From Amycolatopsis sp. 2-15 (GTDB taxonomy: Bacteria > Actinomycetota > Actinomycetes > Mycobacteriales > Pseudonocardiaceae), in NCBI RefSeq assembly GCF_030285625.1, contig NZ_CP127294.1:5366501-5430500 (forward strand): a stretch of DNA of 64,000 bases. Direction: 5' to 3'. How positions within the stretch are numbered: position 1 is the stretch's first letter; the number at the start of each line of letters is the position of its first letter. Shown one piece after another: positions 36,691-45,746 of this stretch. Both the position numbers and the translations under genes were made by a program. The notes below the pieces were generated by a model. It did no database searches. It worked only from the letters and a program-made list of their open reading frames with translations, and was not told where the DNA came from.

Positions 36691-37175
36691 CGGAGAAGAC
36701 CAGGAGCGGAGCAACTCGAACGGGCCTCTGAGGGCCTCGCCAAGAAGCAGGAGTCCGTGCTGAGGCAAGGCGATGGACGGAGACCCAGACGACGCGTTCA
36801 CGAAGGCGCTACGTGGCCGCTACAACGATCTTGAGGCCCAGAGACAGGGCTTGGTCTCGAAGCTGGCCGCGCTTAGCGAGGCGGCCACACAGATGTCGGA
36901 CAGGCCGGATGCGGAAGCGGTGTCGCTGCTCGACGCCCTCCCGTGCCTCGCCGTGAACCTCGCCGGCGCTCCGGAAGATCTCCTCCGGGCACTCTTCGAG
37001 GTGGTTCAGCTCCACATCCAGGTCCACGACGAAGGTGAACGTGCGACACTGACGATCACGTTGCCCGCGGATCAGCTGACGGACGTCGCGGGCACAGCAA
37101 AGAGGATTTACGACCAGGTGGAGCCCAAGCAAGGTCCGGCAGTAAGGCCGGGACCACTTGTGGGGTTCTGGACTG
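36690..37175 (+). pseudogene. C-terminal fragment of a large serine recombinase
   Basis: One frame carries AEQLERASEGLAKKQESVLR; after a frameshift near 36770 the protein continues from ATG 36773 as GDPDDAFTKALRGRYNDLEA, then QRQGLVSKLAAL, LLDALPCLAVNLAGAPEDLL and TLTITLPADQLTDVAGTAKR. This is the coiled-coil and C-terminal region of actinobacterial large serine integrases. The catalytic domain is missing. Its frame runs straight into the tRNA-like sequence at 37176, as integrase genes next to tRNA attachment sites often do. Confidence 0.75.
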
Positions 37176-37213
37176 TGCCCCCGGTGAGATTCGAACTCAC
37201 ACTGGACGGGTTT
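37176..37213 (-). repeat. Attachment-site copy of the tRNA-Leu 3' half (38 bp identical)
   Basis: Thirty-eight bases are identical to 45750-45787 of the intact tRNA-Leu: acceptor 3' strand, T-arm (GATTCGAAC) and variable region up to the anticodon stem. After 37213 the sequences differ, so this is half a tRNA and not a functional gene. Its place at the end of the recombinase fragment marks it as an attL/attR-type site. Confidence 0.85.
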
Positions 37214-37375
37214 CGAAACCGGCCCGGAAACCCCGGATGACCTGCACAGATGGCCTTGTCGGCCTGAGTTGGGGGCATATTGGGGGTGGCAGGTCGTTCG
37301 AGCACGCGTTGGCTGGGCCGAACGGGTGGTCAACGAGAGGCGAGCCGTCTGCGAGGGTCGGTACTGTCGGTGCCT

Positions 37376-37759
37376 GGGTGTATCGCTTCTGTGAGCACAG
37401 CAACAAGGTCAGATACTACGACGACGTCGACGCCCTCGTGCTCGGCGTGACCGGTAGCCCGTCCCGGCCGACGGCGCTCGTGCTCGGCCAGGCTGACCGC
37501 CAAGGGCGGGTGCGCGCGGTGGGGCTGTCGACGACGCGGTCGCGGTCGGCGCTCACGTCGCTGGTCGGGAAGCTCCGGCTTGCCGAGGGGTGGCCCGCAG
37601 CGGGCGTCCAGGATCATCGCTGGCCTGCCCGGCAGCGAAGACTTCAGCTTCTGGCCGGCCGAGCCTGGTGTGGTTGTCGAGGCGCGCGCGCACCGCGCGT
37701 TCGAATTCGGGCGGTACCGTCACCGCCTGTCCGTCGTCCGTGTTCGAGCCGACTTCTAG
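37376..37759 (+). pseudogene. C-terminal fragment of an ATP-dependent DNA ligase
   Basis: VRYYDDVDALVLGVTGSPSR, PTALVLGQADRQGRVRAVGL and SLVGKLRLAEGWPA lie in one frame; after a shift near 37605 the next reads RIIAGLPGSEDFSFWPAEPG, VVVEARAHRAFEFGRYRHRL and SVVRVRADF with a TAG at 37757. This is the order at the end of LigC/LigD-type ligases (second half of the adenylation domain and the OB domain). The active-site Lys region is absent. Confidence 0.65.
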
Positions 37760-38013
37760 CGAAGCGACGACGTTCCGAGCCATCGACGGCCAGCCCGGTC
37801 GTGAGTGGCCGTCTAATCGATTCGGCGTCCCCGTCGGTTGAGGCGTGGCACGATCAGGTCTGCCGACGCGCTCGTCGGGCCCGATGCTTGTGACGGTGAT
37901 CTTTATCTGTCACTGGTGAGCGGTATCCGTCACCAGCTTGGCTCTTGTCCTGAGGGACGTGCCGCGATGGGCAGAAACTTGTGCAAGCAGGCGGTAAAGC
38001 GTAGACACTGTGG

Positions 38014-41000
38014 ATGGGGACAGGCAGGGCCCTGCCTGCCCGGGATCCGCCCGACGCGGTCCTTCTGCAGCAGAGCGCGCGCACTCGGGTGACCCGCGTG
38101 TCCCTGCCGGGGGGCGTCGCCGTCGTCTGCAAGGAGCCGCTCGGGCCGGACGCGCAGCGGCGTTTGCGGCACGAGGTGGCGATCCTGGAGCGGCTGCGCG
38201 GTGTCGACGGTGTTGCGCAACTGGTGGACGCGCCGCGGTACCCGGGATCGATCGTGCTGGTGGACGCCGGTGACACCACCCTGGCCGGGCCGACAGAGCC
38301 ACTGGCCGTCGATGAGGTGATCCGGCTGGCCGGCAAGCTGGCCCAAGCGGTCGCGGGAATGCACCGCCGCGGAGTGCTGCACCGCGACATCACCCCCGCC
38401 AACATCGTCGTCTCCGGGGACGGGGACCCGTGCCTGGTGGATTTCGCGTTGGCCATGTCCGTTTCCGAGATCCGTCCCGAGTTCGCCCACCACAGCGAAA
38501 TCGTCGGGACGCTCGCCTACCTCGCCCCCGAGCAGACCGGGCGCACCGGCCGGTCGGTGGACCAGCGCGCGGACCTGTACGCGTTGGGCGCGACGCTCTA
38601 CGAGCTGGCCACAGGCCGGCCGCCGTTTGGCACCGGTGACCCGCTGCGCCTGACCCACGATCACCTGGCACGAGTGCCGGTACCGCCGGCCCGGCTGAAC
38701 CCGGCGGTGCCCGGTCTGCTGTCCGAGATCGTGATGCGTCTGTTGGAGAAGGAGCCCGACCACCGCTACCAGTCCGCCGAGGGCCTGGCCCACGACCTGC
38801 ACCAGGTCCGCGACGTCCAGGCCCATCCGGCGGCTCGGGTGCACATCGGCGAGCACGACGTTCCGCAGCGGCTGCTGCCACCCTCACGGCTGGTGGGACG
38901 CGATGCCGAGGTGACAGCGCTAGAGGCGGCGTTCGAGGAGGCGCTGGCCGGCCGCTGTCAGGGTGTGCTGGTCGGTGGGGCGCCGGGGGTGGGCAAGACC
39001 GCGTTGGTCGATCAGCTGCGGCCGGTGGTGACGGGCCGGGACGGCTGGTTCGTGGCCGGCAAGTTCGACCAGTACCGGCGGGATGTCGAGTTCAACGCGG
39101 GTTTTCAGGCGTTCCGGGCGTTGGGTCGGCTGTTGCTGGCCGAGCCGGAGGATGTGCTCGCCGCTATTCGTGAACGGATCGTCGATTCGGTCGGGGCGAC
39201 CGCGGGTCTGTTGAGCGCGGTGGTGCCGGAGTTCGCGGTGCTGCTGGGGGTGCCGCCGGATGCGGGGGATCCGTTGACCGCGCAGGCGCGCACGCAGCAA
39301 GCAGGTGTGCAGGGACTGCGGGCGGTCGCGTCGCGGACCCGGCCGGTGGTGGTGTTCCTCGATGACTTGCAGTGGGGTGGGCGCACCCCGCTCGGCTTCG
39401 TCGATCTCGTGCTGTCCGAGGAACCGGTCGAAGGCCTGTTGCTGGTCGGCGCCTATCGTGACGTGGAAGTGGACTCGGCGCATGCCCTGACCGCGCTGCT
39501 GTCGCGGTGGCGCGAGCAGGTCGGCGTGCGCTGGCTGGGGTTGGACAATTTGGCGGTGCCGAGCCTGGTCACCATGATGGCGGAGACGCTGCACGCGGAT
39601 CGCGCCACCGTGGCTGGACTGGCCGAGATGATCAGCGAGCGCACGTCCGGCAACCCGTACGAGACGGTGGAGCTGCTCAACGCGCTGCACAGGGAGAGGG
39701 TGCTGGCGGCGACCGCCGTCGGGTGGCGGTGGGACGACGCGGCGGTGCGGGCTCGGCTGGGCCGGTCCGAGGTGGCAGGGCTGCTGGCGGCGCGGGTCGC
39801 GGCGATGCCGCCGTCCTCGCGGGCGCTGGTCGAGGCGATGGCGTGTCTGGGCGGGCGAGCCGAGGTGAGTCTGCTGCAGATCGCCACCGCCACAGAGGCG
39901 GGCGTGGTGGACCAGCAGTTGGCGCCCGCTCTCGACGAGGGTGTCCTGGTGGTCGAGCCGGGACCGCAGGAGGCCGTGCGGTTTCGCCACGACCGCACCC
40001 GTGAGGTCATCCTGAGTGGGCTGGAGCCTCTGCGGCGAAGTGCCCTGCAGCTGGCGATCGCGCGGCGACTGGCCGGGGTGCCGGAGCTGTTCGCGGTGGC
40101 GGCCGAGCAGTACCTGCCGGTGATCGACGCCGTCGTCGAGGCGGCGGAGCGCCGGCTGGTGGTGGGGCTGCTGCGCCGCGCCGCCGACCAAGCGGCGTTG
40201 ATCGGCGAGTACACGCCGGTGAACGCGCTGCTGGTCGCCGCGCTGCGGCTGATCGGCCCGGGGGAGACTGCCACGCTGATCCAGGTGCACATCGGCCGCC
40301 ACGCCGCCCTGTACAGCCTCGGGCGACTGGACGAGGCGGACGCGGAGTACCACACGATCGAGCGGCTGTGTCCCAGCACGATCCGACGCGCCGACGCGAC
40401 AGCGGTGCAGGTGCGCAGCCTGACCCACCGCAAACGCTTCACAGAGGCGATCGATCTGGGCCTGAAGTCGCTGCGCGCGTGCGGCATCACGATCCCGGCC
40501 GCCGACCAGCTCGCCGCCGATCTCGACCACCAGTACGAGTACCTGTACCGGTGGCTGGAAACCGACACCGCCGAGGATCTGGTTCGGCCGGAGATCACCG
40601 ACCCCACGCTGCTCGCTGCGACCCGCCTGCTCGACGCGACCCTGCCGCCGGTCTCTTTCCTCTCCGACCACACCAGGCTCGCCTGGCTGAGCCTGGAAGC
40701 CCTGCGGATCTGGCTCGAGCACGGGCCCGGACGTACCCTGGTCTGCCCCGCCTGCTTCGCCTCTTACTACGCTGTGGTACAGCGCGGCGACAGCGCCGGA
40801 TATCGGGCGTTGGGGCGGCTCCTGGCGTGGGGCGAAGCCCGCGGCTATGAGCCCGAGACCTCGTACGCGCACTACTACTTCGCCATCCTCAGTTGCTGGT
40901 TCGAGCCCCTCGAAAACGGTCTCCACGCCATGCTGCGTGCCCGCGAGGGGCTGATCGCAGGTGGCGACCTGGCGTACGCCGGCTACACCTATCACTCGAT

Positions 41001-43026
41001 CGAGTACTTCTTGCTCGACTGCCCGCCAACCCTCGACCACCTCGTCGAGCAGCTGGAGGCGGGCGTCGCCTTTGCACGGCGCACCGGCAACGAACAGATC
41101 GGCCAGGTGCTCGACGGTCACCGATGGCTGGCCGGTGTGCTGTGTGGCGGAAGCTCGGACGCGATTGGTACGGCGGATCCCACCGACAGGTACGCCGACA
41201 ATCCGATGGCGCTTTTGTACGCGCATCTCAGCCGGGCGCTCGCCGCCGCCGTCTTCGGCGATCCATCCGGCTTGGCACAGCACACCGCGGCGGCGATGCC
41301 GCTACTACCGGCCGTCCTGGGCCACTACTCGACCGCCGTGGCCCGCCTGCTGCGTGGGTTGGCCCTGGCCGGGCAAGCCCGCAACACGGCCGGTGACGAG
41401 CGCGCCGCTCTGCTGGCCGAGCTGGACGAGACGACGCGGTGGCTGGCTGCACGTGCCGCAGCCGTGCCGGACAACTTCCTGCATCTGCAGCGGTGGCTGG
41501 AGGCCGAGCGGGCGTGGGTGGTGGGGGATTACCGGGCCGCCGAGCTGGCGTTCGACGCCGCCCGCCGCGAGGTCGCCGGCCGTGCGCGGCCCTGGCACCG
41601 GGCGTTGATCACCGAACGCGCAGCCCGCTTCTATCTGGCCCACGGCCTGGACCGCGTCGGTGGTGAGCTGCTCGCCCAGGCCCGCCAGACCTATGCCGCC
41701 TGGGGTGCGAGCGCGAAGGTCGACCAACTCGACTGGGCCTACCCCAGACTGCGGCCACACTCCGACGCGACCACTGGGCTGAGCGGAGACCAGCCCGCTC
41801 ATCTGTCGCAGCAAACGGGCCCGGTCACCACCGGCACCCTGGACCTGCTGGGCATCCTGGCCGCCTCTCAGGCACTGAGCTCCGAGACCAGCATCGAACG
41901 CCTGCGCACCCGAGTCGTCGAGGTCCTCAGCGCGCTGACCGGCGCCACCGGTGTGCAGCTGCTGCTGTGGAACCCCGAACGCGACGACTGGCTGCTCCCC
42001 GCTCCCGACAGCGACACCGGCACCACCCAGTTCCAAGACATCACTCAGATCGCACGCACCGCCCCGAGCGCCGCCGGGGAACCCATGGTCCCGCTGTCTG
42101 TGCTGCGCTATGTCCAACGCCTCGGCGAATCGGTGCTGGTCGCCGACGCCACCGAGGACGACCGCTTCGCCCGTGACCCCTACTTCTCCGACCTCGACCG
42201 CTGCTCCCTCCTGGCCGTGCCCATCCTCAGCCGCGGCAGCCTGCGGGCGGTGTTGCTGCTGGAGAACCGGCTCATCCGCGCCGCGTTCACTGCCGGGCGG
42301 CTCGACGCGGTCAGCCTCATCGCCGGGCAACTGGCTGTGTCGCTGGACAACGCGCAGCTCTACGCCGAGCTGACCACCTCACGCGCCCGCGTCGTCACCA
42401 CCGCCGACCAGGCCCGCCGGCGCATCGAGCGCGATCTTCACGACGGCGCGCAACAACGGCTGGTCTCCCTCGCTCTCCACGCCCGCACGGCACAAGCATC
42501 AGCACCTCTCGACGCCAGTGAGCTCCGGGCCCAGCTGGACAACCTCGCCACCGAAGCCATCACCGCACTCGACGAACTGCGCGAGCTCGCCCGCGGCATC
42601 CACCCGGCCATCCTCGCCGACGGCGGGCTGCAATCCGCGCTCAAAGCCCTGGCCCGCCGCTCGTCGGTCCCGGTCGAGCTGGACGTGACCATCCCGCGGC
42701 GGCTACCCGAACAACTCGAGATCGCCGCCTACTACCTGGTCGCCGAAGCCCTGACCAACACAGCCAAACACGCGCACGCCACCACCATCGGCGTCACGGT
42801 CGACACCACCGACCAGGAGACCGGCGACGTCCTACGCGTCTGCGTCTGCGATGACGGGCGCGGCGGCGCCGACCTCACCCGCGGCACCGGCCTCGTCGGA
42901 CTCAAAGACCGGGCCGAAGCACTCGGCGGCCGACTGGTGGTGCACAGCGCCCCCGGCGCAGGCACCACCCTGCATGCCGAACTCCCGCTGTCACACGCCC
43001 ACAAGGCCCGGGACCCCCGAAGATGA
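38014..43026 (+). CDS. Giant hybrid kinase: Ser/Thr kinase - AAA ATPase - GAF - histidine kinase
   Basis: 1670 residues. The Ser/Thr kinase domain (about 1-275) has K40 in VAVVCKE, catalytic D125 in HRDITPANIV and a changed metal motif DFA (D143; normally DFG), then GTLAYLAPEQTGRTGR. The AAA/STAND-type ATPase (about 295-640) has K328 in GGAPGVGKTALV and D450-D451 in VVVFLDDLQW. A long helical, TPR-like region follows (about 700-1250). The GAF domain (about 1290-1430) precedes a HisKA_3 with H1476 in RDLHDGAQQRLVSLAL and an HATPase_c with EALTNTAKHAHA and VCDDGRGGADLTRGTGLVGL. Probably cytosolic. No response regulator lies beside it. It sits between two attachment-site-like repeats, so it may be integrated cargo. 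Confidence 0.92.
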   Translation: MGTGRALPARDPPDAVLLQQSARTRVTRVSLPGGVAVVCKEPLGPDAQRRLRHEVAILERLRGVDGVAQLVDAPRYPGSIVLVDAGDTTLAGPTEPLAVDEVIRLAGKLAQAVAGMHRRGVLHRDITPANIVVSGDGDPCLVDFALAMSVSEIRPEFAHHSEIVGTLAYLAPEQTGRTGRSVDQRADLYALGATLYELATGRPPFGTGDPLRLTHDHLARVPVPPARLNPAVPGLLSEIVMRLLEKEPDHRYQSAEGLAHDLHQVRDVQAHPAARVHIGEHDVPQRLLPPSRLVGRDAEVTALEAAFEEALAGRCQGVLVGGAPGVGKTALVDQLRPVVTGRDGWFVAGKFDQYRRDVEFNAGFQAFRALGRLLLAEPEDVLAAIRERIVDSVGATAGLLSAVVPEFAVLLGVPPDAGDPLTAQARTQQAGVQGLRAVASRTRPVVVFLDDLQWGGRTPLGFVDLVLSEEPVEGLLLVGAYRDVEVDSAHALTALLSRWREQVGVRWLGLDNLAVPSLVTMMAETLHADRATVAGLAEMISERTSGNPYETVELLNALHRERVLAATAVGWRWDDAAVRARLGRSEVAGLLAARVAAMPPSSRALVEAMACLGGRAEVSLLQIATATEAGVVDQQLAPALDEGVLVVEPGPQEAVRFRHDRTREVILSGLEPLRRSALQLAIARRLAGVPELFAVAAEQYLPVIDAVVEAAERRLVVGLLRRAADQAALIGEYTPVNALLVAALRLIGPGETATLIQVHIGRHAALYSLGRLDEADAEYHTIERLCPSTIRRADATAVQVRSLTHRKRFTEAIDLGLKSLRACGITIPAADQLAADLDHQYEYLYRWLETDTAEDLVRPEITDPTLLAATRLLDATLPPVSFLSDHTRLAWLSLEALRIWLEHGPGRTLVCPACFASYYAVVQRGDSAGYRALGRLLAWGEARGYEPETSYAHYYFAILSCWFEPLENGLHAMLRAREGLIAGGDLAYAGYTYHSIEYFLLDCPPTLDHLVEQLEAGVAFARRTGNEQIGQVLDGHRWLAGVLCGGSSDAIGTADPTDRYADNPMALLYAHLSRALAAAVFGDPSGLAQHTAAAMPLLPAVLGHYSTAVARLLRGLALAGQARNTAGDERAALLAELDETTRWLAARAAAVPDNFLHLQRWLEAERAWVVGDYRAAELAFDAARREVAGRARPWHRALITERAARFYLAHGLDRVGGELLAQARQTYAAWGASAKVDQLDWAYPRLRPHSDATTGLSGDQPAHLSQQTGPVTTGTLDLLGILAASQALSSETSIERLRTRVVEVLSALTGATGVQLLLWNPERDDWLLPAPDSDTGTTQFQDITQIARTAPSAAGEPMVPLSVLRYVQRLGESVLVADATEDDRFARDPYFSDLDRCSLLAVPILSRGSLRAVLLLENRLIRAAFTAGRLDAVSLIAGQLAVSLDNAQLYAELTTSRARVVTTADQARRRIERDLHDGAQQRLVSLALHARTAQASAPLDASELRAQLDNLATEAITALDELRELARGIHPAILADGGLQSALKALARRSSVPVELDVTIPRRLPEQLEIAAYYLVAEALTNTAKHAHATTIGVTVDTTDQETGDVLRVCVCDDGRGGADLTRGTGLVGLKDRAEALGGRLVVHSAPGAGTTLHAELPLSHAHKARDPRR

Positions 43027-43239
43027 CCTGAGCCGCAAGGTGGGGGCTTCCCGCTGTCAGGTCGGGGTGCGAACGGTCCCGACAGGTCCTGCTTCATCAC
43101 TACTTGACCGTCGCCAAGCACCACGACGCCGAGTGCGCAGTCGCCCTTCGACGTGCCTGCGATGCAGAGATCGAGGGATGCGGAGCGTTCATTGGCGATC
43201 ACTCTAGATACGAATCAGCTGGAGCACACGCAGCCGCCA

Positions 43240-43383
43240 GGCGTACAGTCCGCCCAGGTGGCTGCCTGGGCCGGGCACTCAGTTGCTGTACTGCACGAGG
43301 TGTACGCCAAGGTGCTGTCAGGGCTGGAAGAGGTTTCGCTGGCGAAGATCGCCACAATCCTCGGTCTGGTCGAGGACGAGTAG
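43240..43383 (+). pseudogene. C-terminal fragment of a tyrosine recombinase (integrase)
   Basis: The frame reads PPGVQSAQVAAWAGHSVAVL, HEVYAKVLSGLEEVSLAKIA and ends at 43383. AAWAGHSxxVLxxVYAK is the integrase C-terminus with the active-site His (GHS) and Tyr (VYAK). The rest of the catalytic domain, with its Arg residues, is gone. About 155 bases downstream lies a tRNA-like attachment remnant. 43027-43239 holds no recognisable gene. Confidence 0.75.
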
Positions 43384-43485
43384 GCGCTAGCCGTTCTCGC
43401 CGCGACAAACGTGGACCGCGAAACACCGCGCACAGCCGTACATTGCCGGGCGGCTCCCCGCGCTGCCGGACGACACAAGATCTGA

Positions 43486-43514
43486 CCCCTGACCAGGTAC
43501 CTCCTGGTCAGGGG
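43486..43514 (+). terminator. 12-bp perfect hairpin before the degraded attachment site
   Basis: CCCCTGACCAGG and CCTGGTCAGGGG flank a 5-base loop. A diverged counterpart (CCCATGACCGG ... CCTGGTCAGGGG) precedes the intact tRNA-Leu site at 45699-45725, so the hairpin belongs to the repeated element end rather than to one gene. Confidence 0.65.
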
Positions 43515-43536
43515 CCATTTTCTGCTGGCGACGCCT

Positions 43537-43578
43537 GGTGCTCCGGAGAGATTTCGAACTCTCACTGGACGGGTTTCG
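43537..43578 (-). repeat. Second degraded copy of the tRNA-Leu 3' end
   Basis: GGTGCTCCGGAGAGATTTCG then AACTCTCACTGGACGGGTTT matches the tRNA-Leu flank and 3' half with scattered changes. CACTGGACGGGTTT is exact. The T-arm substitutions partly compensate each other (GAGAG/CTCTC), as in a different or once-selected tRNA end. Confidence 0.65.
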
Positions 43579-43589
43579 GGTGCCAGCGG

Positions 43590-44576
43590 TCAGTGGATCT
43601 GGTCCGCGGCCATTCGGGCGAAGCGGTCGGTGGCGGCGATGATCGCTGCGGTCATGCTGTCGCCGCCGTGGCCGGTGTCGTCGAGCACGACGAGCTCGCT
43701 TCCGGGCCAGGCCCGGTGCAGCGCCCAGGCTGTGCCGAGTGGACCGCTGACGTCGTAACGCCCGTGGATCAGCACGGCCGGAATCCCGTGGAGCCGCTCG
43801 ATGTCACGCAGAATCTGCCCCTCGTCGAGAAAGCAGCCGTGGGACCAGTAGTGGGTCACGATACGGGCGATGGCCAGCTGAAATGCCGGGTCGGCGACCG
43901 ATAGGGACGGTGCGGCGTCGGGGGCCAGCGACATGTGCGTGTCCTCCCACTCGCACCACCCGCGGGCGGCCTTGGCCCGGACCTCGGGGTCGGGATCGTG
44001 GAGCAGCCGGCTGTAGGCGGCTGAGAGGTCGCCGTCGCGTTCGGCGGCGGGTACGCCGTCGCGAAACCGTTCCCACTCGCGCGGGAAAACGCGGCCCATG
44101 TCACGAGTGATCCAGTCAGTCTCGCTGCGGTTGCCGTTGGTCACGGCCGCGAGCACCAATTCGGTCACCCGCTCCGGGTAGGCCTGCGCGTAGGCGAGAG
44201 CGAGGGTGACGCCCCACGAGCCACCTTCTACCAGCCAGCGATCGATTCCCAGGTGAACGCGCAGCGCCTCGATGTCGGCGACAAGGTGCTGGGTGGTGTT
44301 GGCCGACAGGTCGACGACCGGGTCGGTCGCCGAAGGGGTGCTGCGCCCGCAGTTGCGCTGGTCGAACACGACCACGCGGTAGCGGTTCGGGTCGAACAGG
44401 CTCCGGTATCGCGGAGAGCTCCCCGAACCGGGACCGCCGTGCAGCGCGACGGCCGGCTTGCCGTTGGGGTTGCCCGACACCTCCCAATACAGCGAATGGC
44501 CGTCGCCGACCGCCAGCATGCCTGACTCGTGCGGCTCGATCGATGGATATCGCCCGTCGTCGGATGTACTCGCCAT
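43590..44576 (-). CDS. pip: Proline iminopeptidase
   Basis: 328 residues from ATG 44576. Alpha/beta-hydrolase fold (peptidase S33): HGGPGSGSSPRYRSLFDPNR carries the oxyanion-hole HGGPG, VVFDQRNCGRS follows, the nucleophile Ser is in VEGGSWGVTLALAYAQAYPE, the acid in IHGRYDVSGPL and the catalytic His in LDDTGHGGDSM. Length and motifs match bacterial Pip enzymes, which remove N-terminal proline from peptides in the cytoplasm. It lies between two attachment-like repeats with an unrelated acetyltransferase. Confidence 0.93.
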   Translation of the reverse strand: MASTSDDGRYPSIEPHESGMLAVGDGHSLYWEVSGNPNGKPAVALHGGPGSGSSPRYRSLFDPNRYRVVVFDQRNCGRSTPSATDPVVDLSANTTQHLVADIEALRVHLGIDRWLVEGGSWGVTLALAYAQAYPERVTELVLAAVTNGNRSETDWITRDMGRVFPREWERFRDGVPAAERDGDLSAAYSRLLHDPDPEVRAKAARGWCEWEDTHMSLAPDAAPSLSVADPAFQLAIARIVTHYWSHGCFLDEGQILRDIERLHGIPAVLIHGRYDVSGPLGTAWALHRAWPGSELVVLDDTGHGGDSMTAAIIAATDRFARMAADQIH

Positions 44577-44824
44577 ACAGGCATGATCGCGCGCCGGTGC
44601 CCGACGAGACTAAGCGGCCCACACCAGCAGAAACGTGAAGCACCGTTCGTCGTCACGGACGGGCTACCCCCGCACGCGCGGAGTCCCGTCGGCGGCTGGT
44701 TCACAGTTCGTGCGGGTCGAACCGCACCTCCCACTTCGCTGCCTGCGCTGGCGGATCGTGAGGCCGTCTTCCACCAGCGGCGACGGGACTACGGAACACC
44801 CCTCCGGTCGTCGCGGTTGGCGGA

Positions 44825-45292
44825 TTAGGTCAGTGCGCACCGCAGGACGATCTCGCCGTCGTCGATCTCGCCGGTCGGCTGGAAGCCGAAGCCCCGGTAG
44901 AACGGCCACGGTTCTCCCTTTCCAGGTTGGTAACTGGTGAACAGTTCGGTGCCGCCGTCCGCCCTGACCAGTTCGATGACCTTGGCAAGCGTGGCGCGCC
45001 CGTAGCCGCGGTGCTGGAACTCCGCTCCGACAAGCAGCCGCCACAGGACGTATGAGCCGACCACGCCGCGCGTACCTGGCGGCACCGCCCAGTTCAGCAT
45101 GACGAAACCGACAGGCACGTCGTCCGCGTACACAGCGCGGTACCAGGGCGACAAGTGTGGTTTCTTGCGTGCGTCCTTCAGCGACTTCTTCACCGAAGCG
45201 ACGAACTTCTTCTGGTCCGGCCGGACACGTACGGCGCACACCGCGTCGCGGTTGTCGTCGGTGATCTCACGCAGTTCGACGTGTTCGGTCAC
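44825..45292 (-). CDS. GNAT-family N-acetyltransferase
   Basis: 155 residues from GTG 45292 (VTEHVELREITDDNRDAVCA). The acetyl-CoA loop is near residues 98-110 in VGAEFQHRGYGRATLAKVIE (QHRGYG), preceded by VGSYVLWRLLVG and followed by PWPFYRGFGFQPTGEIDDGE, the typical end of SpeG/BltD-like enzymes. Small-molecule substrate, perhaps a polyamine, is only a guess. The longer frame upstream to 45688 is low-complexity and antisense to nothing real; the GTG fits the domain start. Confidence 0.85.
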   Translation of the reverse strand: MTEHVELREITDDNRDAVCAVRVRPDQKKFVASVKKSLKDARKKPHLSPWYRAVYADDVPVGFVMLNWAVPPGTRGVVGSYVLWRLLVGAEFQHRGYGRATLAKVIELVRADGGTELFTSYQPGKGEPWPFYRGFGFQPTGEIDDGEIVLRCALT

Positions 45293-45299
45293 CTGGCCA

Positions 45300-45590
45300 T
45301 TATCGGCCCGGGACCCGCCAGTCCTCCCACCCGACATTCCCCATGCGAGGAAGGGTGAACGTACGACGTATCGGTTGCACATCGAGGTCGTTCGTCTTCG
45401 CGCCGCCGACGGCGACGGCGACGGCGATGGTGGCGGTGGCGAGCACGGCCGAGCCGATGGTGATGACCAGCATGGTCGTGTCGCCGTCGAGGTGCCAGCA
45501 GGCGAGCGCGGCGATACCGACGAGTGCGAGGACGGTGAGGTACCCCGAGAGCGCCTGCCAGCGCCTTCCAGTAGGGGCCGGGCGCGGACC
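45300..45590 (-). CDS. Small membrane protein, 5' end unclear
   Basis: The frame ends at 45300, 8 bases before the GNAT start. It contains two membrane segments, ALSGYLTVLALVGIAALACW and MLVITIGSAVLATATIAVAV, and a tail LPRMGNVGWEDWRVPGR. It stays open to 45701 but that part overlaps the repeated attachment-site flank, so the true 5' end has probably been replaced. Family not recognised. Confidence 0.45.
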   Translation of the reverse strand, partial: GPRPAPTGRRWQALSGYLTVLALVGIAALACWHLDGDTTMLVITIGSAVLATATIAVAVAVGGAKTNDLDVQPIRRTFTLPRMGNVGWEDWRVPGR

Positions 45591-45746
45591 GCGCTTCCCG
45601 GGCCTACCGGCCGAGGACGATGTAGACCGCGAATAGACCGCGCGCAGCCGTACTTTGCCGGTCGCCGTCGCGCGCCACCGGTTGACACAAGATCGGCCCA
45701 TGACCGGATTGCACCTGGTCAGGGGCCGATTTGTGCTGGTGGGCCT

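Noticed and set aside
37176..37213. A second tRNA gene
   Set aside because: Only the acceptor 3' strand, T-arm and part of the anticodon arm are present; there is no D-arm or 5' acceptor strand, so it is an attachment-site copy.
38920..41283. 787-codon minus-strand frame inside the giant kinase gene
   Set aside because: Antisense shadow of a coding region with clear domain motifs on the plus strand; Gln/Arg/His-rich composition and no recognisable domain.
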